Source: Streptomyces sp. HB132 (GTDB taxonomy: Bacteria > Actinomycetota > Actinomycetes > Streptomycetales > Streptomycetaceae). Taken from it: a stretch of 64,000 bases of DNA. Position numbers and translations under genes: made by a program. The stretch spans positions 1 to 64,000 of the forward strand of contig NZ_JAFBGA010000009.1 in the NCBI RefSeq assembly GCF_016909575.1, read 5' to 3'. Positions 25,457 to 33,555 of the stretch are shown piece after piece. A model generated the notes under the pieces. That model searched no databases. It saw only the letters and a program-made list of their open reading frames with translations, and had not been told where the DNA came from. Every line of letters begins with the position of its first letter. The first letter of the stretch is position 1.

Positions 25457-26104
25457 TCAGCTCGCCGGCATCAGAACGGTGTCGACGATGTAGACGGTGG
25501 CGTTGGCGGTCGGGACGTTGCCGCAGACGACCTTCGAGGAGTCGTTCACGGTGTACTCCTCGCCCGAACCCGCCGTCGTCAGCTTGGTCTTGGCCAGGGT
25601 GTCGAAGGAGCCCTTCTCCAGCTGGGCCGGAGTCAGCTTCTCGCCGACCACGTGCGCGGTGAGCACCTTGGTGAGCTCGGCCTTGTCCGCGAGCAGCTTG
25701 TCCAGGTCGGCCTTCGGGATCTTGGCGAAGGCGTCGTTGGTGGGGGCGAACACCGTGATGTTCTCGGCGCTGTTCAGGGTGTCGACAAGACCGGCCTGCT
25801 TGACCGCGGCGACCAGGGTGGACAGGTCCTTGTTGTTCGAGGCGGCCGTGGCGACCGGGTCCTGGGCCATGCCGTCGAACGATCCGGCGCCCTCGGCCGG
25901 GACCGACGCACAGCCCGGTCCGAACGGCTCGTCCATGGTCGCGGCGCTCTCGGTCTCCTTGGCCGGCGCGCTCGACGCCGCCTTGTCCGCGCCGGAGTCG
26001 GACGAGGCCTTGTCGGAGTCGCTGGAGCAGGCGGTCAGCGCGAGCGGCAGCATGGCGGCGGCGGCGGCGGTGACGGCGATGCGGCGAAGGTGACGGTTGT
26101 TCAT
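25457..26104 (-). CDS. Fasciclin-domain lipoprotein (MPT70/MPT83-like)
   Basis: This is a 215-residue exported lipoprotein. A signal peptide ends in the lipobox LTAC (C26), a Ser/Asp/Lys-rich linker follows, and one FAS1 domain spans about 75-215. FAS1 motifs are NITVFAPTNDAFAKIP and the C-terminal NATVYIVDTVLMPAS. Cell-surface adhesion or ligand binding is the general family role. In Mycobacterium tuberculosis, fasciclin proteins MPT70/MPT83 are the main SigK targets, and this gene lies in a SigK-RskA neighbourhood. It begins 69 nt downstream of the molybdopterin oxidoreductase on the same strand and may be read from that gene's ECF-type promoter. Confidence 0.92.
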   Translation of the reverse strand: MNNRHLRRIAVTAAAAAMLPLALTACSSDSDKASSDSGADKAASSAPAKETESAATMDEPFGPGCASVPAEGAGSFDGMAQDPVATAASNNKDLSTLVAAVKQAGLVDTLNSAENITVFAPTNDAFAKIPKADLDKLLADKAELTKVLTAHVVGEKLTPAQLEKGSFDTLAKTKLTTAGSGEEYTVNDSSKVVCGNVPTANATVYIVDTVLMPAS

Positions 26105-26173
26105 GGTGTTCTCCTGAATGAATCGTTGATCAACTGTGGAAAGGGAAGAGAGGACTGGGCGGGCGGGGCGGAG

Positions 26174-27802
26174 TCAGGTCACGTCGACCACCACCGAGTG
26201 CCACCCGGTCGCACCGTCGGGTACGGTGCCGACCCGTTCGCTGGTCTGTGTGGCGCCGGTGCGGTCCGTCGCACGGACCTCCAGGGTGTGGTTGCCGGTC
26301 GTGGCCGGCCATTCCCACACCCACTGGCGCCAGGTGTCGCGCCCGGCCTCCGCGGCCAGTCGCGCGGTGTGCCACTCGCCGCCGTCGACCCGGACCTCGA
26401 CCCGGGCGATGCCCCGGTGCTGGGCCCATGCGACCCCGGCGACGGGTATCGTCCCGGCTCGCGGTGCGGCGAAGGGGCGGGGCGTGTCGATGCGCGACTG
26501 GGTCTTGATCGGCGCCTCCCGCGACCAGTCGCGCTTGACCCAGTAGGCGTCGTACGCGTCGAAGGTCGTGAGCTCGATGTCCTGGATCCACTTGCACGCC
26601 GAGACGTAGCCGTACAGGCCGGGGACGACCATCCGGACAGGGAAGCCGTGGTCGAACGGCAGCGGTTCGCCGTTCATGCCCACCGCGAGCAGTGCGTCGC
26701 GGCCGTCCATGGCCTCCTCGACCGGAGTGCCGATCGTCATCCCGTCCACGGAACGCGCCACGATCTGGTCCGCGGGCCCGCCCTTCGACGGGGGCTTCAC
26801 CCCGGCCTCGCTCAGCAGATCCGCCAGACGTACGCCGATCCACCGGGCTGTGCCGGCGTAGGGACCACCCACCTGGTTGGACACGCAGGTCAGCGTGATG
26901 TCGCGCTCCACGAGCTCGCGCCCCAGGAGGTCCTGGAAGCTGAGGGTGACGGGTCGCGCCACCCCCTTGCCGTGGATCCGCAGCCGCCACTTGTCCGCAT
27001 CGACGCGCGGGACCACGAGAGCGGTGTCCACCCGGTAGAAGTCCTTGTTCGGGGTGGTGAAGGAACTCAGACCCCGGATGCCCAGATCCGCTCCGCCCGG
27101 GATCGCGGGCGCGGGCGACGCCGGAGCCGGGAGCACGACGTCGCCGCGTGAGGCGGAGACCCCGGCCAGTCGGGACGCCTGGAGCCTGCGGCCCAGGAGT
27201 CCCGCACCGGCCGAGGCCGCCGCGGCGGCGGTCGCCGCGACGACGAAGCCGCGGCGGTCGAAGGTGCCCCGTTCCCCGCTGTCCGTCTCCCCAGCCGCGG
27301 GAGGCGGGACGGGGACCGGGGCGAGGCGTCCTGCCAGGAGATACAGCACTCCCGCGGCCACCAGCGCGCCCACGACCGAAGGCAGTACGTCGCCCGGCCG
27401 GCCCTCGGGCCGCCCGGCCGCGGACACTGCCCCGACCACGCCGAAGACCAGTACGGCCGCAGCGCCGGTCCACCGGTGCCGCAGCGCGAGGATTCCCACC
27501 GCCATGGCGAAGAGCGCCAGGAGGACGAGGATCCCGAGCTGCAGCACCAGCTTGTCGTCCGTGCCGAAGTTCCGTACGGCGAAGTCCTTGACGGCCGCGG
27601 GAGTGCGGTCGATGACCGCCCCGCCCACGGCCGTGACCGGACCCGCCTCAGGACGTACGGCGGCGGCGACCAGTTCGGCGACGCACAGGGCCGTGAACCC
27701 GGCGATCAGACCGCTGAGCGCGGCGAACGCGGCGCGTGCCCAGCGGGAGCGCCGGGCCCCGGAGGCCCGTTGCTTCTGCGAAACGTCTCGGTCTGTTCTC
27801 AC
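26174..27802 (-). CDS. Membrane-bound molybdopterin oxidoreductase, sulfite-oxidase fold, with internal Tat-like signal
   Basis: This 542-residue protein has four N-terminal transmembrane segments (about 24-49, 85-107, 112-129, 140-159). A loop carrying R183-R184-G-F-V precedes a fifth hydrophobic segment (185-204). The catalytic part is a molybdopterin domain (PF00174, about 250-430) with C306 in LTCVSN as the probable molybdenum ligand, plus a C-terminal Ig-like dimerisation domain. The layout suggests Sec insertion of four helices and Tat export of the folded cofactor domain after the fifth. The start is GTG 27802 and it looks leaderless, directly after the ECF-type -10 box. The substrate is unknown; related enzymes reduce oxidised methionine or oxidise sulfite. 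Confidence 0.9.
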   Translation of the reverse strand: MRTDRDVSQKQRASGARRSRWARAAFAALSGLIAGFTALCVAELVAAAVRPEAGPVTAVGGAVIDRTPAAVKDFAVRNFGTDDKLVLQLGILVLLALFAMAVGILALRHRWTGAAAVLVFGVVGAVSAAGRPEGRPGDVLPSVVGALVAAGVLYLLAGRLAPVPVPPPAAGETDSGERGTFDRRGFVVAATAAAAASAGAGLLGRRLQASRLAGVSASRGDVVLPAPASPAPAIPGGADLGIRGLSSFTTPNKDFYRVDTALVVPRVDADKWRLRIHGKGVARPVTLSFQDLLGRELVERDITLTCVSNQVGGPYAGTARWIGVRLADLLSEAGVKPPSKGGPADQIVARSVDGMTIGTPVEEAMDGRDALLAVGMNGEPLPFDHGFPVRMVVPGLYGYVSACKWIQDIELTTFDAYDAYWVKRDWSREAPIKTQSRIDTPRPFAAPRAGTIPVAGVAWAQHRGIARVEVRVDGGEWHTARLAAEAGRDTWRQWVWEWPATTGNHTLEVRATDRTGATQTSERVGTVPDGATGWHSVVVDVT

Positions 27803-27809
27803 ACCGGGG

Positions 27810-27837
27810 GTTCGACGCTGATCTCCCGGCGGATTGG
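27810..27837 (-). promoter_or_regulatory. SigK-type ECF promoter of the molybdopterin oxidoreductase gene
   Basis: On the minus strand, CCAATCC (27837-27831) is followed after 15 nt by TCGAAC (27815-27810), and the GTG start lies 7 nt further. It is the same pattern as at 27872-27899 (plus strand) and 34933-34960 (minus strand). As I recall, the M. tuberculosis SigK consensus is close to CCATCC-N17-CCGAAT. Confidence 0.75.
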
Positions 27838-27871
27838 TCCTTCACTCGATAGAAGGAAGTCCGATCATCGG

Positions 27872-27899
27872 CCAATCCGCGGCGGTCTCTGTCTCGAAT
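27872..27899 (+). promoter_or_regulatory. SigK-type ECF promoter of the FAD oxidase/CFA operon
   Basis: CCAATCC (27872-27878), a 15-nt spacer and TCGAAT (27894-27899) lie 60 nt before the start of the first gene of the operon. It faces the divergent minus-strand copy, so one intergenic region drives two transcripts with the same motif. Confidence 0.75.
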
Positions 27900-27959
27900 G
27901 ACCTCTGAGGGGCACTCCCGTAGGGCCCCGGCCAGGCAGGTGACACCGGAGGGAAGCGA

Positions 27960-29231
27960 ATGGCAGGGGAGCGGCGGCGCACAGCCGTAGTGGGCAGCGG
28001 GGTGGCGGGACTGACCTCCGCGTACGTCCTGGGAAGGGCGCACGACGTGACGCTCTTCGAAGCGGACCCGCGTGCCGGTGGGCACGCCCACACCCACGAC
28101 CTGAGCTCGACGGACGGCCGGACACACCGCGTCGACTCGGGGTTCATCGTGCACAACCGGCGGACGTACCCGCATCTCCTGCGGCTCTTCGACGAGCTCG
28201 AAGTGGCCACACGGGAATCCGAGATGAGCATGTCCGTGCGTTGTGAGGGGTGCGGTCTCGAGTACGCGGGAGCGCGCGGCGCCGCCGGGCTGTTCGCCCG
28301 GCCCGGGTCCGTGCTCCGGGGCCCGTACCTGCGCATGCTGACCGAGGTGGTGCGGTTCCACCGCGCGGCCAGGGCACTGCTCGCCATGCCCGAGGGCACC
28401 GGGGTGATGACCCTGGGCGAGTTCGCGGAGCGCGGCGGCTTCTCCCCGTACTTCCGCGCGCACTTCCTGACCCCCGTGGTCTCCGCGGTCTGGTCCTGCG
28501 ACCCGGTGACCGCCCTGCGTTATCCGGCCCGCTACCTCTTCCGCTTCCTGGAGCACCACGGGATGCTCTCGATCGGCGACTCGCCGGTCTGGCGGACCGT
28601 CACCGGTGGATCACGCTCCTACGTCGAGCGCATCGCCAAGCAGGTGCACTCCGTGCGGACGGCCACCCCGGTCAGGACGGTGCGCCGGCACAGCGACGGC
28701 GTGGAGATAGTCACCGAGGACGGCACCACCGAGGAGTACGACGCGGTCGTCGTCGCCACCCACCCCGACCAGGCGCTCCGGCTCCTCGCCGACCCCACCG
28801 ACGAGGAGAGGCGCACCCTCGGGGCGTTCCGCTACTCCCACAACCCCACGCTGCTGCACACCGACACCACGCTGCTGCCGCGCAGCCGGGGGGCCGCCGC
28901 GTCCTGGAACTACCTGATGCCCTCCTGCGCCGCCGACGCCGACCGGGTCACCGTCAGCTACGACATGAACAGACTCCAGCGGCTCGACGCCCCCGAGCGG
29001 TTCGTCGTCACGCTGAACGGGGCCGACCGCGTCGACCCCGGCCTCGTGCGGGCCCGCATGGTGTACGAACACCCCGTCTTCACTCCGGAATCGGTCGCCG
29101 CCCAGAAACGGCTGCCCGCTCTCTCGGGCCCGGTCACCGCGTTCGCGGGGGCGTACCACGGCTGGGGGTTCCACGAGGACGGCTGCCGTTCGGGGGTCGA
29201 GGCCGCCGCCGCGCTGGGGGTGGCCTGGTGA
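27960..29231 (+). CDS. FAD-dependent amine oxidase-like protein
   Basis: This 423-residue flavoprotein has an N-terminal dinucleotide-binding motif VVGSGVAGLTSAY (10-22) and FEADPRAGGHAHT. It carries the amine-oxidase fold of the Rv0449c/COG2907 type. In many bacteria this family travels with DUF1365, a cyclopropane-fatty-acid synthase and a DUF1295 protein, as here and as in M. tuberculosis Rv0446c-Rv0449c. It is thought to act on membrane lipid acyl chains, but its reaction is not established. A clear ribosome binding site (GGAGGGAAGC) precedes ATG 27960. The next gene overlaps by 4 nt (GTGA), so this is the first cistron of a tightly coupled operon. Confidence 0.9.
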   Translation: MAGERRRTAVVGSGVAGLTSAYVLGRAHDVTLFEADPRAGGHAHTHDLSSTDGRTHRVDSGFIVHNRRTYPHLLRLFDELEVATRESEMSMSVRCEGCGLEYAGARGAAGLFARPGSVLRGPYLRMLTEVVRFHRAARALLAMPEGTGVMTLGEFAERGGFSPYFRAHFLTPVVSAVWSCDPVTALRYPARYLFRFLEHHGMLSIGDSPVWRTVTGGSRSYVERIAKQVHSVRTATPVRTVRRHSDGVEIVTEDGTTEEYDAVVVATHPDQALRLLADPTDEERRTLGAFRYSHNPTLLHTDTTLLPRSRGAAASWNYLMPSCAADADRVTVSYDMNRLQRLDAPERFVVTLNGADRVDPGLVRARMVYEHPVFTPESVAAQKRLPALSGPVTAFAGAYHGWGFHEDGCRSGVEAAAALGVAW

Positions 29232-29953
29232 GCAGCGCCCTCTACCCGTGCACCATCACCCACGTGCGGACCGCGCCCCGCAGATACGGCCTGAGGCACC
29301 GCACCTACCTGTGGCTCGTGGACCCGGACGACCCGCCGCGGCTCCCGGCCCCGCTGCGTCCGCTGGCCGGCTTCGACGCACGCGACCACTTCGGCGGTAC
29401 GGCGCCCACCGTGCGTGCCGGACTCGAACAGTTCCTGCGCACCCGGGACGTCGATCTCGCCGGCGGCTCGGTCACCATGCTGACCCAGGCCCGGGTGCTC
29501 GGCCACGTCTTCAATCCCCTGACCGTCTACTGGTGCCGCAAGTTGGACGGCAGCCCGCTCTGTGTGGTCGCCGAGGTGCACAACACGTACGGGGAGCGGC
29601 ACTGCTACCTGCTGCGGACGGACGAGGCGGGGCGTGCGACGACGGAGAAGGACTTCTACGTCTCGCCGTTCTTCCCGGTGGACGGCCGCTACCGGATGCG
29701 GCTCCCCGAGCCCGGTCCGCGGCTGGACCTGACGGTCCACCTGGAGCGCGAGGGCGCCCGCCCGTTCACCGCGACCGTACGCGGCACCAGGCGTCCCGGT
29801 ACGCCCGCCCAACTCCTCCGGCTGTTCCTGCGCCACCCCTTCTCCACCGCGGTCGTATCCGCCGCCATCCGGCTGCACGGCATCCGGCTGTTCCTCCGCC
29901 GGCTGCCCGTGCAGCCCCGTCCCCGTCATCGCACCCAGGAAGGCATGCAGTGA
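29228..29953 (+). CDS. DUF1365 family protein
   Basis: This 241-residue protein belongs to the uncharacterised family PF07103. Recognisable family stretches are RHRTYLWLVD, VTMLTQARVLGHVFNPLTVYWC, VAEVHNTYGERHCYLL and KDFYVSPFFPVDGRYRM. The start GTG 29228 overlaps the previous stop (GTGA), implying translational coupling. The family is nearly always beside the FAD oxidase and CFA synthase and is presumed to take part in the same lipid modification. The mechanism is unknown. The C-terminus is Arg-rich. Confidence 0.9.
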   Translation: MSSALYPCTITHVRTAPRRYGLRHRTYLWLVDPDDPPRLPAPLRPLAGFDARDHFGGTAPTVRAGLEQFLRTRDVDLAGGSVTMLTQARVLGHVFNPLTVYWCRKLDGSPLCVVAEVHNTYGERHCYLLRTDEAGRATTEKDFYVSPFFPVDGRYRMRLPEPGPRLDLTVHLEREGARPFTATVRGTRRPGTPAQLLRLFLRHPFSTAVVSAAIRLHGIRLFLRRLPVQPRPRHRTQEGMQ

Positions 29954-31293
29954 AGGTGCCCACCTCGCCCACCTCTCCCACCCCTCCCACCTCGCCCACC
30001 TCGGCGGTGGCCCGGGCCCGTCGCGGCACCGTCCCGGCCCAGACCCGGGCCGTCGCAGCTCCATCCCGAGGCGTGGACCCGGGCCGGTGGCCCGATGTCG
30101 CCGCCCAGCCACGTGCCTCCGGGCTCAGGACCGCCGTGGCCGAACGGCTCGTCCGGAACGCACTCTCCAGGCTTCCGCTGCGCGCCCGGCTCGCCGGCCG
30201 CGACAGCATCGGGCTGGGCGGACCGCTCATGGAGATCCGCCGGCCCGACGCGTTCTTCCGGCGGATCGGCGCGAGCGGGCTCATCGGCTTCGGCGAGTCC
30301 TACATGGCCGGCGAGTGGGAGTCACCCGACCTCGTCGGCGTCCTTTCCGTCCTCGCCGGGAACGCGGCCGAGCTCGTCCCCGCACCGCTGCAGAGGCTGC
30401 GGAGCCTGTGGGCGCTGCGGCAGCCCGCCGCGCAGGCCAACACCCCCGAGGGCTCCCGCGACAACATCAGTCACCACTACGACCTGTCGAACGACCTCTT
30501 CGCCCTCTTCCTCGACGACACGCTGACGTACTCGTCCGCCGTCTTCCGGGGGTTCCCGGCCGAGCAGGAACTGCTGCCCGCCGCCCAGCACCGCAAGATC
30601 GACCGCCTGCTCGACCTGGCCGGCGTGGGCCACGGCACCGAACTGCTGGAGATCGGCACGGGCTGGGGCGAACTGGCGCTGCGCGCCGCCGCGCGGGGCG
30701 CCCGGGTCACCACCCTCACCCTCTCCAGGGAGCAGCAGGAGCTGGCAAGGGGCCGGATCCGCGAGGCCGGGCACGAGGACCGGGTCGACGTGCGGCTCTG
30801 CGACTACCGGGACGTCACCGGGACATACGACGCGGTCATCAGCGTCGAGATGATCGAAGCGGTCGGTGTGGACTTCTGGCCGGTGTACTTCAGGACGCTG
30901 GAGCGCTGCCTCGCCCCCGGCGGCCGGATCGCGCTCCAGGCGATCACCATGCCGGACGACCGGATGCTGGCCAGCCGCAGCACCTACACCTGGATCCAGA
31001 AGTACATCTTCCCGGGCGGGATCCTCCCCTCCACCGAGGCCGTCGAGCGCGTCACCACCGCGCACACCGGCCTGCGGATGAGACAGCGCAGCACGTACGG
31101 CATGCACTACGCCGAGACCCTGAGGCTGTGGCGGGAACGCTTCGAGCAGCGGGCCGGCCAGGTCGACGCCCTCGGCTTCGACGCGACGTTCCGCCGTATG
31201 TGGACCTTCTACCTCGCCTATTCCGAGGCCGGCTTCCGGTCCGGCTATCTCGATGTGCAGCAGATGCTCCTGACCCATGAGGACACCGCGTGA
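29950..31293 (+). CDS. Cyclopropane-fatty-acid synthase-like methyltransferase, first copy
   Basis: This 447-residue SAM-dependent enzyme acts on unsaturated acyl chains of phospholipids. It has the MeTrfase motif LLEIGTGWGELALRAA (about 232-247) and the CFA signature NISHHYDLSNDLFALFLDDTLTYSSAVF. The first 45 residues are Pro/Thr/Ser-rich (TSPTSPTPPTSPTS), encoded by a short imperfect DNA repeat, and look disordered. GTG 29950 overlaps the DUF1365 stop by 4 nt. It resembles M. tuberculosis UfaA1 in context. A second, divergent copy follows directly, so the operon may make two modifications, for example cyclopropanation and methylation. Confidence 0.92.
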   Translation: MKVPTSPTSPTPPTSPTSAVARARRGTVPAQTRAVAAPSRGVDPGRWPDVAAQPRASGLRTAVAERLVRNALSRLPLRARLAGRDSIGLGGPLMEIRRPDAFFRRIGASGLIGFGESYMAGEWESPDLVGVLSVLAGNAAELVPAPLQRLRSLWALRQPAAQANTPEGSRDNISHHYDLSNDLFALFLDDTLTYSSAVFRGFPAEQELLPAAQHRKIDRLLDLAGVGHGTELLEIGTGWGELALRAAARGARVTTLTLSREQQELARGRIREAGHEDRVDVRLCDYRDVTGTYDAVISVEMIEAVGVDFWPVYFRTLERCLAPGGRIALQAITMPDDRMLASRSTYTWIQKYIFPGGILPSTEAVERVTTAHTGLRMRQRSTYGMHYAETLRLWRERFEQRAGQVDALGFDATFRRMWTFYLAYSEAGFRSGYLDVQQMLLTHEDTA

Positions 31294-32675
31294 ACACCCT
31301 TACCGACACCCCGGGCACCGGAGCCGCGCAGCGGATCGCGCCGGTCATCGAGCAGTTCCTCGGCGGTCCGCCGCCGGTCCGGCTCAGGATGTGGGACGGA
31401 AGCGAGACCGGCCCGAAGGACGCTCCCACGGTGCACATCCGTAACCGCCGGGCGCTGCGCCGACTTCTCTGGCAGCCGGGCGAACTCGGCCTGGCCGAGG
31501 CGTACATCACCGGTGACATCGACATCGCCGACGACCTCCCGGACGGACTGCGGGCGATGCGCCGCGCGTCACGGGAGCAGGGGCTGGGACTTCCCCGCCC
31601 CGGGCTCGCCGACCGTCTCCGGGCGGCCGGCACCGCCCTGCGCCTGGGAGCGGTCGGCCCGCGCCCGCCCGTCCCCGCCGCCCGCGCCGGGCTCAGCGGG
31701 GCGCTCCACAGCAAGGCTCGTGACCGGGCCGCCATCAGTCACCACTACGACCTGTCCAACGCCTTCTACTCCCTGCTGCTCGACGAGACCATGGCCTACT
31801 CCTGCGGTTACTGGACCGGTTTCGGCCCCGGTTACGGGCCGGCCGACGCCCAGCGGGACAAGCTCGAACTGATCTGCCGCAAGCTCGGGCTGACGGCCGG
31901 CGCGCGACTGCTCGACATCGGCTGCGGCTGGGGGTCCCTGACCCTCCACGCGGCGGGCAGGCACGGCGTCCGCGTCACCGCCGTCACCCTGGCCAAGGAG
32001 CAGGCGGCGTACGTACGCGCACAGGTGGAGGAGCGCGGTCTGCAGGATCTCGTCGAGGTGCACACCTGCGACTACCGCGACGTCGCCGGCCTGCCCGGCT
32101 TCCAGGGCGCGTACGACGCGGTCTCCACCGTCGAGATGGGGGAGCACGTCGGGGACGCCGAGTACCCGGCCTTCACGGCGCTGCTCCACTCCGTGCTCCG
32201 GCCGCGGGGGCGGGCCCTGGTCCAGCAGATGTCGCGCGGCTCGACCGCCCCCGGCGGCGGAGCCTTCATCGAGTCGTACATCGCGCCGGACATGCACATG
32301 CGCCCGCTCGGTGAGACCGTCGGGCTCCTCGAAGGGGCGGGGCTGGAGGTCCGTGACGTGGAGTCGATGCGCGAGCACTACGTACTGACCGTCGAGGCCT
32401 GGCACCGGACCCTGGAGGAGCGCTGGTCCGAGTTCGTCGCCCTGGTCGGTGAGGAGACCGCCCGGGTGTGGCGCCTCTACCTGGTGGGCGGCGCCCTCGC
32501 CTTCGAGGAGCGGCGTATGGGCGTCGACCAGATCCTCTCGGTGCGGCCCGACGAGACGGGGGCGGTGGATATGCCCGCCACCCGGCACGGCTGGTACGCG
32601 GGACTCGGCGCCGTAGCCGGTCAGGGCCCCGCCGAACCGGCGATGGCCGGGCAGCGTCCGGGGGCCGTCCGGTGA
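31290..32675 (+). CDS. Cyclopropane-fatty-acid synthase-like methyltransferase, second copy
   Basis: This 461-residue protein is a second CFA-type enzyme with motif I LLDIGCGWGSLTLHAA and AISHHYDLSNAFYSLLLDETMAYSCGYW. It is clearly diverged from the first copy (different N-terminal domain, GCGWGS instead of GTGWGE), so it is an old duplication or separate acquisition. The N-terminal 90 residues form the helical lipid-binding domain. GTG 31290 again overlaps the preceding stop by 4 nt. Product specificity cannot be read from the sequence. Confidence 0.92.
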   Translation: MNTLTDTPGTGAAQRIAPVIEQFLGGPPPVRLRMWDGSETGPKDAPTVHIRNRRALRRLLWQPGELGLAEAYITGDIDIADDLPDGLRAMRRASREQGLGLPRPGLADRLRAAGTALRLGAVGPRPPVPAARAGLSGALHSKARDRAAISHHYDLSNAFYSLLLDETMAYSCGYWTGFGPGYGPADAQRDKLELICRKLGLTAGARLLDIGCGWGSLTLHAAGRHGVRVTAVTLAKEQAAYVRAQVEERGLQDLVEVHTCDYRDVAGLPGFQGAYDAVSTVEMGEHVGDAEYPAFTALLHSVLRPRGRALVQQMSRGSTAPGGGAFIESYIAPDMHMRPLGETVGLLEGAGLEVRDVESMREHYVLTVEAWHRTLEERWSEFVALVGEETARVWRLYLVGGALAFEERRMGVDQILSVRPDETGAVDMPATRHGWYAGLGAVAGQGPAEPAMAGQRPGAVR

Positions 32676-33484
32676 ACGGCTTCGCCTGGCACGCGTTCGC
32701 GCTGAACCTGGCGGCGGCCGCGGGCGCCGCCCTCGCCGTCATGCTCGTCACGTTCGTGATCGCCCTGCGCAAGCGCATGCACCGGATCGTCGACGTGGCG
32801 TGGGGCCTCGGCTTCGCGGCCGTCGCCCTCGCCTCGTACGCGACGTCGGCCGGTGACGGGGACGACGGACGACGGCTCCTGATGACCGCGCTCACCGCCG
32901 CCTGGGGACTGCGGCTGGCCGTGCACATCGGCCGGCGGGGCCGCGGCCACGGGGAGGACCCGCGCTACGAGGCCATGCTCGCGAAGGCACCGGGCGATCC
33001 GGACCTGTACGCCCTGCGCAAGGTGTACCTGCTGCAGGGCGCGCTGGTCTGGCTCATCTCCCTTCCCGTGCAGGCGGGTCACTACCTGCCGGGGCCGCTG
33101 GACGGATGGGCCTGGGCGGGCGCGGCGCTGTGGGCCGTGGGGCTCGGATTCGAGGCGGTGGGCGACGCCCAGCTGGCCCGGTTCAAGCGGGACCCGGCGA
33201 ACAAGGGCCGGATCATGGACCGGGGGCTGTGGTCCTGGACCCGGCACCCGAACTACTTCGGTGACTTCTGCGTCTGGTGGGGGCTCTTCCTCGTCGTCTG
33301 CGCCGACCCCGTGGTGGCGGCCGCCACCCTCGTCTCGCCCGTCGTCATGAGCCTCCTGCTCACGATGGGCAGCGGCAAGGCCCTGCTGGAGCGGCACATG
33401 GAGGGACGGCCCGGGTACGCGGAGTACGTCGCCCGCACCAGCGGCTTCTTCCCCCTGCCGCCCGGCACGCTCCGCCGGAGCTGA
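32672..33484 (+). CDS. DUF1295 membrane protein (steroid 5-alpha-reductase-like fold)
   Basis: This 270-residue polytopic membrane protein has about seven hydrophobic segments. Its C-terminal half shows the isoprenylcysteine-methyltransferase/steroid-reductase signature RGLWSWTRHPNYFGDFCVWWGLFL and YAEYVARTSGFFPLPP. The family (PF06966) probably uses NADPH or SAM to modify a lipid. GTG 32672 overlaps the previous stop (GTGA), the third such junction in the operon. It corresponds to Rv0446c in the mycobacterial sigK locus. A 27-bp hairpin terminator follows. Confidence 0.9.
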   Translation: MNGFAWHAFALNLAAAAGAALAVMLVTFVIALRKRMHRIVDVAWGLGFAAVALASYATSAGDGDDGRRLLMTALTAAWGLRLAVHIGRRGRGHGEDPRYEAMLAKAPGDPDLYALRKVYLLQGALVWLISLPVQAGHYLPGPLDGWAWAGAALWAVGLGFEAVGDAQLARFKRDPANKGRIMDRGLWSWTRHPNYFGDFCVWWGLFLVVCADPVVAAATLVSPVVMSLLLTMGSGKALLERHMEGRPGYAEYVARTSGFFPLPPGTLRRS

Positions 33485-33490
33485 ACCAAG

Positions 33491-33548
33491 CCGGAGACGG
33501 GTGTGCCCCCGGCCTCGAACACGAGGCCGGGGGCACACCCGTCTCCGG
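33491..33548. terminator. 27-bp perfect bidirectional terminator hairpin
   Basis: The arms 33491-33517 and 33522-33548 are perfectly complementary over 27 bp and close on an AACA loop. It lies between the DUF1295 gene and the convergent anti-sigma gene, 6 nt and 7 nt from their stop codons, and serves both. Confidence 0.92.
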
Positions 33549-33555
33549 GGGCCGC

